64,000 nucleotides of DNA from Chrysopilus asiliformis (lineage: Eukaryota > Arthropoda > Insecta > Diptera > Rhagionidae). Location: contig OZ035961.1 in NCBI GenBank assembly GCA_964034945.1, forward strand, positions 3,392,001-3,456,000, in the 5' to 3' direction. How positions within the stretch are numbered: position 1 is the stretch's first letter; the number at the start of each line of letters is the position of its first letter. The notes under the pieces are model-generated. The model had not been told where the DNA came from. It was given only the letters and a program-made list of their open reading frames with translations, and did not search any database. Positions 21,907-33,804 of the stretch are shown here, piece by piece. A program made the position numbers and the translations under genes.

Positions 21907-23264
21907 TACTTTTTCGTATTTTCCGCTGTAAACGACAAAATGTAAATTTTGCGGATGTGGCTAAAGTCTTTCCTGCATTGGTTTGTATTGTAATCAAACC
22001 GTATTTGCATGGCCAATGGTTACACATTATGAAAAATTCAGATTGTTCAAACTGAAATATCCATCGAAGGTGACTCTACAAGTTGTTACAGTTTTATTGA
22101 TTTAAAATTCTTCACCTTTAAATTTTTTAGAGAAATCGCAATCATGAGATTCGAAATTTTCAGGGTTTGTTTCATAGCTAAAATTAGAGAAAGAGCCAAA
22201 AGTACAAATTTGCATATCTAGGCAAATAATTAAAGGGAATAAATGACTAATCAGCGATTTTCTCTCAATTAAGAATTGCTTAAATTCACCCGCTATTTTG
22301 AGGGATATACAAATATACGAAACCAGACGATTTTTCACTTCTGTCAAGCCTACACTAAGGCAATTCTGTTCTAATAAATCGTATTTGGACATCGTGTAGT
22401 ACATTTAATTTATGGAGTTTTTTCTGCTGTATGGAAAAGGATTAATGTGAAATTTAATTTTAATTCCTATTATGTCTCCTGAAATAAATCAATGCAGTAT
22501 CTTCCATAATCTACTCAGTATTTAGTCGGCATAAAGATTAGAACTGATATATTTCCTGTGTGTTTTTTTTACATAAACTGCCATTGTTTTATAGAAATAA
22601 TAAATTTGGGATTTCTTCATTTTCATTCAAGAATAAATATTAAAGCGAAATTTTCGAGGTTTTAATTATATACTACAAATGTCAAGTTTTCAATTTTTAT
22701 ACTCTATGATATTGGTTTTAGTATACCATTTGTAGCGCATCGATTCAATTGTCGGATATTAAAATGTGTAGGGTACCAAAGAATTTGGTTTCCGCCTGTC
22801 CGTCAGTCTGTCTGTCTGTCCATGAATATCATAACTCTCAAAAAGATTTGTGCAGTTGCGTTTCTTGTGAATAGCAAGGCCTAGTTTTCGAACGGGCAAA
22901 ATTAGACTATTCCTTCACTCTCCTCCAAACAAATGAAACCGTTTTTTGCAATTTTCTCGGAAACGGTGAGTCGTATCAAATGTCTTTCAAATATGATTTT
23001 ACATTACTTTTCTCTACATCAAAATCTAATCAGACAATTCCATCCTCTATAGAAATGGTTCTTTAATCGAAATTCGGTCAATCATGTAGCCGGACAGTTG
23101 CAGTTTTTCTTAGGGGTTTTTTTTAAAAACATTTTTTTCGTATAGAGAACTTGACGCTTGACACCAGGTAATTGTAACTGTTGTTATGTTTTTAAATTTG
23201 TAACTTAACGTCCAATCAATGTTCTATCATTTCTTGCTGATTTTGTGTATAAATTATATTTATT
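21907..23264. other. Intergenic, repeat relics
   Basis: No gene seen. 22715-22830 resembles the start of the repeat at 62034 (GTATACCATTTGTAGCG then a CTGTCCGTC run) and continues as decayed repeat to about 23100. Confidence 0.4.
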
Positions 23265-23761
23265 ACTAGCTTGCATACCCGTCGTTGCCGGGTTAAGTTT
23301 TTTCAATTTTTTTTTTCTGAATGGCCTATGTTGGAGCTAAACTTCAGGCCAATCGGCTCGGTAGTTTCCCCGCGAAAGGGTAACATCGAAGAAGAGCTAA
23401 GTTTCGAGATTACTTTACCCGCTCCCCTTACTCCCTCACCCCTCGGGCTACTTTTTAATGGGTCTATGTTGGGGCTGAACCCCCGACGAACGTCTATGCC
23501 AAATTTCAGGCCAATTGGTTCAGTAGTTTCCCCGCGAAAGAGTAACATAGCGCAAAAAACAAGTTTCGAAATCACTTTACCCCCTCCTCTTACTCCCCCA
23601 CCCCTCGCGCTACTTTTCCGTATGCCTATGTTGGAACCAGAACTACCACTGACACTCATGCCAAATTTCAAGTCAATCGGTTCAGCAGTTTTTGCGTGAA
23701 AGAGGAACAGACAGACAGACAGACAGACAGACACCAACTCATTTTTATATATTAGTATGAT
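23265..23761 (+). mobile_element. Modular repeat L, fullest copy (3 internal units)
   Basis: Begins ACTAGCTTGCATACCCGTCG and ends TTTATATATTAGTATGATT. Between them three imperfect tandem units of about 140-160 bp each run CCTATGTTGG, then CCAAT(C/T)GG, then AGT(T)TTCCCCGCGAAAG, then TTTCGA.AT.ACTTTACCC. A (CAGA)n run precedes the end. The open frames over it are by-products of this repetition. Confidence 0.75.
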
Positions 23762-26700
23762 TATATGATATACTACTTATTAGTAATGATTATCCTTTTG
23801 TGGTAGGATTGACCATTTTTGTAACTAAAATTAATTATTTTAGTAATAGTCGCGATTTCTCATTATAAAATAGTTAGATCCACTTTCTTTTCACCCGTAT
23901 TTTATGGATAGCCTTTGTTGAAGACTTTTCAATTTTTTGTGGTTTTCCTATTCTCTTCTTAACCGTTTTTCATTAAAAAAACCTATAAAAACACGTATTA
24001 GGAAAATACTCCCTAATCACATTAAAATTTGGATTATGATACAAAAGACTGTTGTCACTTTTTCTCACAAAAAGTTCTAGAAAACCTTGAGTAAAAACGA
24101 AGGAAAATGTTACCGAAAAATTGAGCCTCTCCTTACACCCTTTCTATGACAGTTCGAAAACCCGTCGAACTAAAATCTCGACTCATGTTTTCTGAAGGGA
24201 GGAATTGTATGTCTGACTGAAATCAGTATTTCGCTCGCTAGGAACTTTTCATGCCAAAAATGTTTCCAATTGTTTCTTTTTAATACCACCATAATTTCAT
24301 GGCTATAATCTCGAATACCATTTATGTTAGCATTCGATAGTGTTATAAAAATAATTTCTTAATTTTCCCTTGAGTTTACGAACATCCTACACATTCGTAT
24401 TCACATCACGTAAGCGATCGTATTAAATACTTAGCATAATATTATTAATACAATTATACAATACGAAACCTCTCACCGTCAAGCTTAATCGTTTACAAGC
24501 AAACAAACTTAATGTTCCCTGGAGAAATCCATTAAGAAATCAAAATAGATGACGATATAAAAATCTCAAGCTAAATTTTGTAAGTAGTGGAAGATTTGCA
24601 TCTTAACTTTAGTAAAACTAAAATAATACTGAAAGTAAGAAAAAGATTTTGCATTGATCTTAATTCGCAATTTAAAAAAAAAAACCTACGGATAATAAAA
24701 AATAATTCTTTTTAGTTTTGTTTGCTGTCATTGAAAGTCTGTTCCCAAATTACACATATCTTGTTTATAAAAAAAAACACATTCAAAGGTTGGAAATCTC
24801 ATTGCTGGTCCAAATAAGGTATTTTAGATGCTGAATGATAGGTAATTTAGCCAATCATTGATATAATAGAAAGGACGAATATTGCTTGCCATCCTTCGAT
24901 TGAATAAATTCGAATTCTTTTTAAAGAAGCCTGATGTGCTGCATTGAAAATATTTTGCCGCAGTGGTGATGGGTTCATAAAAAATTGGTCACTATAATAA
25001 ATGAATATCTAACCCTTTCTCGTGTGGTTATATATGTTCGACTCGTGTTGTGGTAAAAGAAATATTCAGATATTTTTTCTCATGGCAATAATACAGGAAT
25101 AGTAATTTTATTTAATTTTTGGAATTTTCTGAGATTTTCTTGAGTTCTTCAAAGTCGCTTTCAACTGTTTTCAATTTGTTTTAGACTTCAAAATATAACG
25201 CGTTCGCCGTGATTTGTCTGCATTCGTCAAGATCTGCTGTGTTGCACCTAAGTTTGACTACGTTCGGCTTGATGCCACACTTTGACGAATCAAATCAAAC
25301 GAATATCGATTTGACAAGCTGAGCGCCTAATCTGGGGCTCAAAATACCAGCGAAATTATGCATATTTTCATAGGAGTAGTTAAGTCTGACTCGACGAATG
25401 TTGGCTCTGCCGAATCGCTTGGCAAACATTGAATCGCCAGCATCTGTTAAGAGTGTGGAGCAAGCTTAAGCTATATGAAAGAACCCCGTTTCTGCAACTG
25501 TCCCACTTACCCCTATATTCTTTATTAGCAGAATTTTAATTTGTGGTGTAAAAATTTTAATATGACACAAAAAAAATTTAAACTTATTTACAAAAAAAGG
25601 TTTTCAAAATAAAATTGCTTACACTTACTTGATCTAACTGTTGAAATATGTCTGTGAAATGTTAAAAATTGTTAAAAAAAAATTATTAGTTCAATTGGAG
25701 ATTTGTAATGTTTTTTTTTAAGAAAATGGGGGTGAAACAATATAAAACTTGTTTTTAAACTATTTATGGATCAAACATTTCAAAAATTTAAGGTTAAAAT
25801 TGAAAGAAAAAAGGCTTCAAAATTCTTATAGATTAATTGCAATCTGTTCAAGGGTTCTTAAATTAAGAAAACTTGAATTTTGTGATTTTATTATTCAGAT
25901 TACTTTGTTGTATTCGTTAAAAGTGTTAACAAATTCCGCGTAATAAATTAGATACTTTCTAAGTGCTGCGCCACTCCTTTTAAATATGTCATTAAAAATT
26001 TCAGGCCGCTTAAATGATTCTAACACATTGCCTTCTATGATGGATAAACGATATAGACATAAATATCTTTCGATATTTGATCACCTTTTCGCAATGAGTT
26101 TTATGAAAAAGTACTTTGTTGTGGTCTGTAACAATTCTAGAAAACTTGGTACCTTCTTCTTTTAGAAACGAATTTGTTTGTAAAAAAATTCTAATTTCAT
26201 TTCAAGCCGTTTTTATTTAAATCACAGTAACAAATTTTCCATTATTATTTATTATAAATAGACATAAAATATTAGCATGTACCTAGTTCTATTTGTATAA
26301 TTGGAGGATCTAGAAATAGGCTACGAAAAAATAAAATTGTAATTGATAATTCTACAAATATGTTACAACCAAAAAAATGTAAGGGTTTTTAACATAACAC
26401 AAATACCCACAGATTTATTTCCCCAATTTTCTCGATTTAGAAATATTTTTCTGATTTTAATGATTGAAGTTCAATATCAATTTGAAGGCTTCGATTTGTA
26501 ATGATTTGCATGACACATTAATGAGACCAAAATAAGATAATTTATTGATCACAGAATGAATGTGAAAATGACGAAGATTTTTGTTAATGTGCAAGATTAT
26601 TTTTTTTTCTTTACAGAATCTAAGGAAATTCCTAACACTAATAAAAAGGGAATAAAGTTGAAAAATAAATTTTTTTGCTGTCAAATTAATGATGGTAATA

Positions 26701-27890
26701 AATTCCAGTAAATGTTATATTAAACTTTTTTCTTAAATTAACACCTTAGCATCCGGTCAGAGGCGGAAAAAAGTGTGGAAGTTTTTTGACTTTTTCATGT
26801 CTTAATGTGGATATCGCATGCAACTATATTATAGTTACAATAAATATCACCATCAGAATAATTGAAAGAACTTGAAAGTTTTCTTAAAAATCCTCATTAG
26901 CTGATCATTCAATACTTTGGGGCGTAGTGTAGTGTTAGTTGTTTAATTCGAAAATTTGTCTGTTGGAATTATTTAAGTTTTTCAACACTAAATTATTGTT
27001 ATTTTCTTTTAATTAAATTTTGTTTTTTGTATCTTTATCTCCCGGTGTAAATGTGATTAAATTGAAGAAAACATCATTTTATGGTATTAAATTTTACATA
27101 TGGAAGGATTTATTAAAAGAAATAAGAGTTTTTAATCCATTTAAATGGACCATTCACAAAAGTTTTACTTTCACATTCACACTAATAAATTATTTACAAA
27201 CAACAAATGTTGTACTTTAAATAATTCCAGTAAAGGATAATCTGCTAGTTTTCGTCAAACGGCATTTAAATTTAAGCTTTACATTAGTACGAATAGTAAA
27301 AAGGATTACACATAAGTTTTTATCCCATTGGACAAAACTTTTTATCACATATCAAATCATTGAGTCTCCCTAACAATAATCTCACTTTCTCAAATATTTC
27401 TCTAGTTTAGAAACAATTTTTGCAGATTTAATATGTAATTTAATTTCTTCATGTAATCAATTGAATGGTTAAAATTTAATAAAACCATGTCTATCTAAAT
27501 TTTCTGGTAGTTTGTTAAACTATTCCGCGAAAGAAATCCTATTTCACTAGCGGCATACGGTGAGAAATGATTCCTATTAAAAAAATTCCAATATACACTG
27601 AGAGAAATAACCTGACAGATTCTTACCTTTCATAAATTGTCCCTACCTTACGTAATACGAAACAGTGAAATTTTTTGGTAATGACTCCCAAACAAAAGGG
27701 AATCAATGGTAAAAAATTGGAAATTTTTCCAAAATGATGGGAATAATTACCTATTTTTAGGGAATCATTGCAGAAAAGTCCTCTGTCTCATATATTTCTA
27801 TTTTCAAATTCAGAAACTGTGATTTAATTGTCAGATTATCTGGAAGTAAAATGAAGACTTATGACCCTATTCTCAAAATGCAACCTATCT
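23762..27890. other. Long AT-rich stretch without a gene
   Basis: No coding sequence I can support. 25190-25460 is GC-richer with GTTCG/CGAAC pieces shared with 38620-38660, and looks repeat-derived. 27592-27790 begins ACACTGAGAGAAATAACC like the ends of other elements here, but I could not find the partner end. Confidence 0.35.
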
Positions 27891-27894
27891 TTAA

Positions 27895-28078
27895 CACATT
27901 GACTGCCAGACCAATTTTGCAAAAATGTAAGGGAGATGTCAATACATGTAGACGTATGTAGAATGTACGTATGTATGAATGTATGTATGTATGAATGTAT
28001 GTATGTATGAATGTATGTATGTATGCATATAGATTGTAGACCCAGCTATCGAAAATGATAGCCTTGGCAGTCAATGTG
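27895..28078. mobile_element. piggyBac-like MITE Q, copy 1 (184 bp, TTAA) with ATGT expansion
   Basis: Ends CACATTGACTGCCA and TGGCAGTCAATGTG, with TTAA on both sides (27891-27894 and 28079-28082). Inside, AATGTATGTATGT units are expanded (about 27957-28024), which copy 2 at 57860-58028 lacks. CTATCGAAAATGATAGCC sits just inside the right end. Confidence 0.78.
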
Positions 28079-28231
28079 TTAATGCAAATTTCGATGTTTC
28101 AATTTTATCCACAAAATTTTACATTTGAATCTAGTCTGGAACTCAAAAAATTTATTGGGAGTATGCATTGAAAATGAGCGTTTTTTTTATAAAAATCAAC
28201 AGTTTATTTTGAGAAAACTATCAGACTCAGA

Positions 28232-29043
28232 TCATTGAAAATACTGTCCATCGGCAGCTACGACCTTCTCCCATCTTTCAGGTAGCATGCGGATTCCACG
28301 CTGGAAAAAGTCTTGGTCTTTTGAGGCAATCCAGTCATCGACCCATTTTTTGGTATCGTCATAAGAAGAAAATCGCTGCTCAGCCAGGCCATGTGTCATC
28401 GACCGGAACAAATGGTAATCGGAGGGGGCAATGTCTGGTGAATACGGCGGGTGGGGTAGGACTTCCCATTTGAGGTTCTCCAGGTTTTTGTCGCGCGAGC
28501 AGCTGTTCGCAGGTTCGCAGGTAAAAAATCGTCTTTCGATGTCCCTCGGTTTCAACTCATACGGCACCCAATTTCCTTGCTTTTGAATCATTCCCAGTTG
28601 TTTCAAGCGCCTACAAACTGTTGATTGATCGACTCCCAATGTTTCCGCAAGCTCTTCCTGTGTCTGGCATGGATCTTCATCAAGTAATGCCTCCAAATCG
28701 GTATCTTCCAAGTTTTTCTCAGCACCAGGATGTTCTTCATCTTCGAGGTCAAAATCACCACCCTTGAATTGTTGAAACCATCTTCTGCATGTTTGTTCTG
28801 AAAGAGCATTCCCAAGCAACCAGATAAGGCATAATGCCTTAGATTAGGGCGTGGTGTCTTAAAATTGGTCGTTTTTTAAGACACCACGCCCTAATCTAAG
28901 GCATTATGCCTTATCTGGTTGCTTGGGTTGTTGCCGTATGTTTCCACTAATATTCTATGCCCCTCAGCTGCTGTTGTCTTTCGGTGGAAGTAATGTAAAA
29001 GAATTCCCCGCAAAAACGGTTTTGTAGGCACGAACTCAGCCAT
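28232..29043 (-). pseudogene. mariner transposase, broken
   Basis: The N-terminus (from ATG 29043: MAEFVPTKPFLRGILLHYFH) continues to VETYGNN. It is then cut by the palindrome at 28811-28927 and resumes as ALSEQTCRRWFQQFK. The DNA-binding half with its second helix-turn-helix (QTQEELAETLGVDQSTVCRR) is present to ..RDIERRFFTCE. Then the catalytic core with the first two Asp is missing, and the frame picks up at NLKWEVLPHPPYSPD, where the third Asp of the D,D34D triad lies (PYSPDIAPSDYHLF). The C-terminus ends ..VVAADGQYFQ. It is about 150 residues short of a full mariner transposase. Confidence 0.88.
28811..28927. mobile_element. 117-bp near-perfect palindrome inserted in mariner
   Basis: The left arm starts CCCAAGCAACCAGATAAGGC and the right arm is its exact inverse over about 54 nt, with a loop of about 9 nt. 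It splits the transposase codons (..GGCAACAA and AATGCTC..), with AA on both sides as a possible 2-bp duplication. It has no coding capacity. Confidence 0.85.
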
Positions 29044-29216
29044 GTTTAAAATTTCGGATAAAAACGTCTTTACACTCCGGCAGTTGAAATTGGACTGATG
29101 TTTGCAGCCTAGGGTTTTAGCTTTCAGGTAAAATTTATTTCAGCTCGATCGGATATATACCTGCCGAATTATGAGTCTCAATACCAAACGCTCATTTTCA
29201 ATGCATACTCCCAATA

Positions 29217-30670
29217 TTTAAATTTTTTTTTTCTACACTTCAAACAATAAAACTAGTAATTTAGAAGTATATTTAATAGTAAACCCTAAATTTGTGTAAA
29301 AGTAACGAATATTATTCATCAATTGCTTTAGTTTTTGAATCACAATAGTTAATTTAAGTTTATTTCCTCATTTTATTGCGTAAATTTACAGATAATTTGA
29401 CAACTTTTTGGTTTATTACCGCAAAACTAGAAAACGAGTGAATTGTCTTCCATGAAACTTAGAATTTGAGTAAATTGTTTTGCCAAACTTTCAATTTGTG
29501 GTAATTTGAGGTAATGGAGAGTGAAACAAAGGCAATATTTTTCACACAGGATTTATTTTGGACAATTCAAAAAGAAAAGTGCAAAATATACAAAAAGTTC
29601 GTTCATAAATACGTGAGGTGTTCAGATTGTTTTAATAGTTTTTTTTTATAATTTTTTTTTGTTATGTGTTCCAAATACAGACTTTTTTTGAAATTTCTGT
29701 AATAATTTTAGTTGTTTTTTTCGCAAAATAACATTTTTTTTTCAATTGCCTGCGGCAAACAAAATTCCGCTGACGGTTGAAACCCAAATAGTTTAATTAA
29801 TTTCGTCCGTTAAAATTAAGTGAGTAAAACGGTGAGATTAAAGTTAAACCACAAATTAAAATGTAATCAATTTAAGTTAATTTGCTTACATTTGATCACC
29901 TCAACGTTTATTTAATTGTATTTGTATTTACGCAACTTTTTTATCTACAGGTATTCGATATTCTATGCAAAAGGGAATAATATTTTAACTTTATTGTTTT
30001 AAGGCAATAAAAAACCCTCGGGAGATCTAAAAATATTCCAGATGAGGGTGAAACAGTAGCAAATATTTTTATTGTATCGCTGGGGATTGAAAATTTTACG
30101 CAATTTTTCCTATCGTGTGTAATACCTAAATCTATTTCAATCTGAAATATCTACCACTTTGAAAGATGTCAAAATTTTGTATAATCGATATGACATTTTT
30201 TATATTCGAAAATAAATGTCACAAGTTTATAGTGAATATTGCGAGAAAAAGTTTCACTTTATTGTATATATATATTTTCGTTTATTTCAATTTTTTATTT
30301 GTCTATTTGCTATTTGGAGTTTTATTCGTCGAACAAGTAAAAGAGCATCTACTTGGCTTTTTGGACATTCATTTCTATGAAAATTATGACCAATGTTGTA
30401 AATCCGCGCTGAATAGGGAGATATTTTGCAGAATATTTAAACATTTTCCCGGTTTTAATAAAACGATGTTCATAACTTTTTATTGGTAGCTATAATAGCA
30501 TTTTATATTTCAGAGATATCTTCTCGTTCGAAGTCATTCCTGTGCCATTGTTTTGGTTTTTTATTTGAATTATTAAGTAATGATAGACCGAAATCGTACC
30601 TTAGTTGGCAGTGGTTCGCTTACATTTATGTTGAAATTCTGTATATTTGAGAGATAATTAGCATTATGAA
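29217..30670. other. AT-rich stretch without a gene
   Basis: No supported coding sequence or bounded repeat. Confidence 0.35.
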
Positions 30671-30672
30671 TA

Positions 30673-31024
30673 TAGTGGAACCTCGATAAGTCTAAGTTAA
30701 CGGGGTCAGACGAAACTTCGAGTTATCGAGGATTTCAAGATATTAAGGTTCGACTCATAGAGGTTAGTAGCAAGAAAATTCGAGTTTTCCGATTATTAAA
30801 GCTTAGATAATTTTTATTTAATTATTCGAAGTTTCTGGGAGTTACTGTGATTTCTGGGCAGAAACTTGGACTTGTTGATATCCCAAAGGTTTTCCAGAAA
30901 CTTGCAAAACTTCGAATTATCGAGGGTCACTTTCGAGTCATCGATGTAAAACAACTTGGTTTTAGATAGGCAAGTTCAAGGAGATTGAAAAATCTTCGAG
31001 TTATTGAGGATTTCGAGTTACTAA
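30673..31024. mobile_element. pogo/Tigger-like relic
   Basis: Begins AGTGGAACCTCGATAAGTC after TATA and repeats TTCGAGTTATCGAGGATTTC-type strings throughout, in direct and inverse form. The right boundary is uncertain. Confidence 0.4.
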
Positions 31025-31090
31025 AATTTGAATTCCGACCGACTCACGGTTGAGGAAAATAGAAAAAGATTTAAAATTGTGTGTTTAGAG

Positions 31091-31324
31091 CAGTGCTCCG
31101 CAACCTTTATTTGCATACGGCACACCAATTTTTTTTCTGGAAATCCGGGGCACACCACAAAAGAAAACATAAAAAAATTTGTGTATAAAATATTTATAAT
31201 GAAAAAATTTAAAAAAAAAACATGAAAGAATTATTAAATAGCTTTTTGAAATGTTTACCGCGGCACACCTAATATCATTTCACGGCACACCAGTGTGCCA
31301 CGGCACACTGGTTGCGGAGCACTG
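31091..31324. mobile_element. hAT-type MITE W, copy 2 (234 bp)
   Basis: CAGTGCTCCGCAACC ends, in the opposite orientation to the copy at 7532. An exact 8-bp duplication GTTTAGAG lies at 31083-31090 and 31325-31332. CGGCACAC units recur near 31122, 31150, 31261, 31283 and 31300. Confidence 0.88.
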
Positions 31325-31397
31325 GTTTAGAGGATAAGATAAGAAATTCACATCGGGTTACTGGTAGAGAAAAGATATTAATTTGTATCTATTGTAG

Positions 31398-31487
31398 GAG
31401 GTCGGTCTGGCAATGCTGGAATATTTCGGTGAACACGAAGGCACCTGGCACTCGAGAAGAAGTAAAAGAGGAGATAAAGAGGGCTGA
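31398..31487 (+). CDS. Orphan exon-like segment, unrecognised
   Basis: After TTTGTATCTATTGTAG a GC-richer segment is open in two frames. The first (EVGLAMLEYFGEHEGTWHSR..) ends at TGA 31485-31487. The second (..SVWQCWNISVNTKAPG..) ends at TAG 31491-31493. It could be a terminal exon of an unlocated plus-strand gene or a transposon scrap. No upstream partner exon was found. Confidence 0.2.
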   Translation, partial: EVGLAMLEYFGEHEGTWHSRRSKRGDKEG

Positions 31488-31567
31488 GTTTTAGGCCAAT
31501 GTAAAATTATTCAAAGTAATTAATAAAAGTGTTTGAAGACCTAAACTATAAATAGTCAATTAATATA

Positions 31568-31671
31568 CAGTCGAACCTAGACAAGTGGGATATCACGGGA
31601 CTGTCCGACGGATCCCACTAATTGAGTTTTCGCACTTACTTTATAAGTTCCCACTTATCTAGGCTCGGATG
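31568..31671. mobile_element. pogo-like MITE (104 bp, TA flanks)
   Basis: Ends CAGTCGAACCTAGACAAGTG and the imperfect inverse CACTTATCTAGGCTCGGATG, with TA on both sides. Confidence 0.6.
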
Positions 31672-32440
31672 TACAACTAAAAAAAGTCAACTACATTTTG
31701 TGAATAAGGCCATTCGTTTTTTAAGAATACTAAGCGCAAACGGGCCTTAGTTATAGTCTCGATACCGACTATTAAATGATTAAATTTACGCTTTTACACG
31801 CTTTTAACAAAATGTGGTTTGATTTTGGATTGTCGTCACCTTTTTCACATCATTTTAAGACTAGTGTTAAGGTAAACAATAAATGTTATTTATAATTTTG
31901 TATCTAAATTTTGTATCAAAATGCTGCAGATCTCTTATGCATAAAAAATTGAAAATGTTGTACCAAAACTTCTTTAAGTTCCTTTTATTATTTCAAAATA
32001 TTATTAGAGAACTGATAAATAATTATAAATTTAATTACAGTGTTTACGTTGAATTTCAGACCAAATACTGCTTTTATAATTTAATTTGTGTGTTGGTTTA
32101 AATAGAACTAGCAAGGAACCTGTAATGAAGTAATCAAAAATGAAAGGTAAAATAGTTATAAATAGTGAAGCGTTAATTATAAATGTTTTGATGTTTTCCT
32201 GAAAGGACAAAAATCTCTCTTGTGACTAACATTAAACATTTATTGACCAACCGCATAGGGAAATGTTCCTTTAGGTTTATTTCTGAATAATATATTTTTT
32301 TAAAACCAGTGAAATTAAACTGCAATTAACAAATTTTATAATCAAAGGAATATTTTTGGCAAAAACTAGTGATAGTAATTTAGAAAACAAAATGATTGCG
32401 ATAAGCTAAATATTATATTTTAGAGAACAATTATATTTTA

Positions 32441-32687
32441 GGCCCCGTTTACATCCGAATCTTTATTCCGTGAATTTTATTCTGCGACACTAAATTCATG
32501 TTTCACAACCATTTACACTACGATACAAAATCCTGAACTTTATTTCTGAAAGACGTCCGAGCTCGCGGAAATAATTCAAATTTTGATAACTTTTGCTAAA
32601 AAAATTTATTCTGCGAAATTCGCGGAATAAATTCAGAATAAGATTCGCGGAGAAATTCAAGAAAAAAATGCAATTGTAAACGAGGCC
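32441..32687. mobile_element. PIF/Harbinger-type MITE T (247 bp)
   Basis: Ends GGCCCCGTTTACAT and ATTGTAAACGAGGCC, with TTA on both sides (32438-32440 and 32688-32690). GAATAAATTC/GCGGAATAAA inner repeats. Relatives are at 16004-16133 and about 44215-44480. Confidence 0.7.
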
Positions 32688-32690
32688 TTA

Positions 32691-33255
32691 CAGGTCTTTT
32701 ATCCCGAAAAAGTGGACTTTTGTCTGAAAAAAGAAAAACTCCATACTTATTCAGTTATTTTTCGCCAGCGGCTAGTCTATTAGTAGAGGCGCTTGGACTT
32801 TTTTGGTTATTAATTTTTCAACTGAGATTTTGCTCTTAAAAGTGTGAAAAAAAGTCTAAACTGAAGCCAGCTCTTTTAGTTTTGGAGCCAGGGTCTCAAA
32901 ATTGGTTTGGTTTGATAATTCAAACTTTTAGTGTATTAAAAAATTCCTATCCCTACAACCCGTCTAGTTTTTAAACCCCAAGTTTTTTTTATTTGACGTA
33001 CCTTGCGAATTTTTGGCCCGCAACATGAGGATGGACTTTTAATGAAAATTTTAAAATACCTTTTTCTATGCGAGACTTGATCTTGTTTTTACATGGCTTT
33101 ATGCAAAGTTTCAAATTTCTAACTCAATTGCATCGGACGTAAGGAATTACGTTTATGAATCAAAGTTTTACACATTGATGTTATTTGATTGTGTTTTTGC
33201 TTTTTTCGTTTGACGACTGGTTTTATGTCTTACAAACTCTTTAATAAATTTGGTA
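32691..33255. other. AT-rich stretch without a gene
   Basis: Nothing identifiable. Confidence 0.35.
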
Positions 33256-33370
33256 CTGTGAAACCTGTATAAAACGGACTCGAATGGGACCAGAAAATTT
33301 GTCCGGCTTAGACAGGTTTCTGGCTTAGAAAGGATTCCGGCTTATCCAGGGTCCGGCTTCCACAGATTTC
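33256..33370. mobile_element. pogo-like MITE, decayed
   Basis: Starts CTGTGAAACCTGTATAAAAC after TA and repeats TCCGGCTTA; the right end near 33370 (GGCTTCCACAG) is imperfect. Related in style to 41669-41749. Confidence 0.45.
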
Positions 33371-33469
33371 ACTCAATACTCTAAATATTTCTTATGAGTA
33401 AAAAAATATATGTTTTTTCATGCCACCTAGCAACGACTAGTAAAAATGTCATTTATTCAAATCATACTA

Positions 33470-33804
33470 ATCATACTAATATATAAAAATGAGTTGGTGC
33501 CTGTCTGTCTGTCTGCTTGTTCCTCTTTCACGCAAAAACGGCTGAACCGATTGACTTGAAATTTGGCACGAGTGTCTGTGGTAGTTCTGGTTCCAACATA
33601 GGCATATGGAAAAGTAGCGCGAGGGGTGGGGGGGGGGAGTAAGGGGAGGGGGTAAAGTGATTTCGAAACTTAGTTTTTGCGCTATGTTACTCTTTCGCGG
33701 GGAAACGACTGAACCGATTGGCCTGAAGTTTAGCTCCAACATAGACCATCAAAAAAAAAAAATTGAAAAAAATTAACCTGGTAACGACGGGTATGCAAGC
33801 TAGT
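33470..33804 (-). mobile_element. Modular repeat L, reverse copy (2 units)
   Basis: The inverse of 23265-23761: it starts with AATCATACTAATATATAAAA and ends GACGGGTATGCAAGCTAGT. Only two internal units remain, with a G10 run at 33630-33640. Confidence 0.75.

Larger units (their letters stand above)
28155..29214 (-). mobile_element. mariner element, internally deleted and interrupted (1060 bp)
   Basis: Inverted ends TTGGGAGTATGCATTGAAAA match on both sides, with TA at 28153-28154 and 29215-29216. It carries a minus-strand transposase remnant that has lost its core and contains a 117-bp palindromic insertion. It cannot be autonomous. Confidence 0.9.

Noticed and set aside
23271..23737. Open frames of over 140 codons on both strands
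   Set aside because: They lie entirely within the tandem units of repeat L and translate the repeated DNA; the same peptides recur in other copies in different frames.
28141..28231. Host coding sequence adjacent to the mariner
   Set aside because: This is the element's own end and short non-coding flank, bounded by TA.
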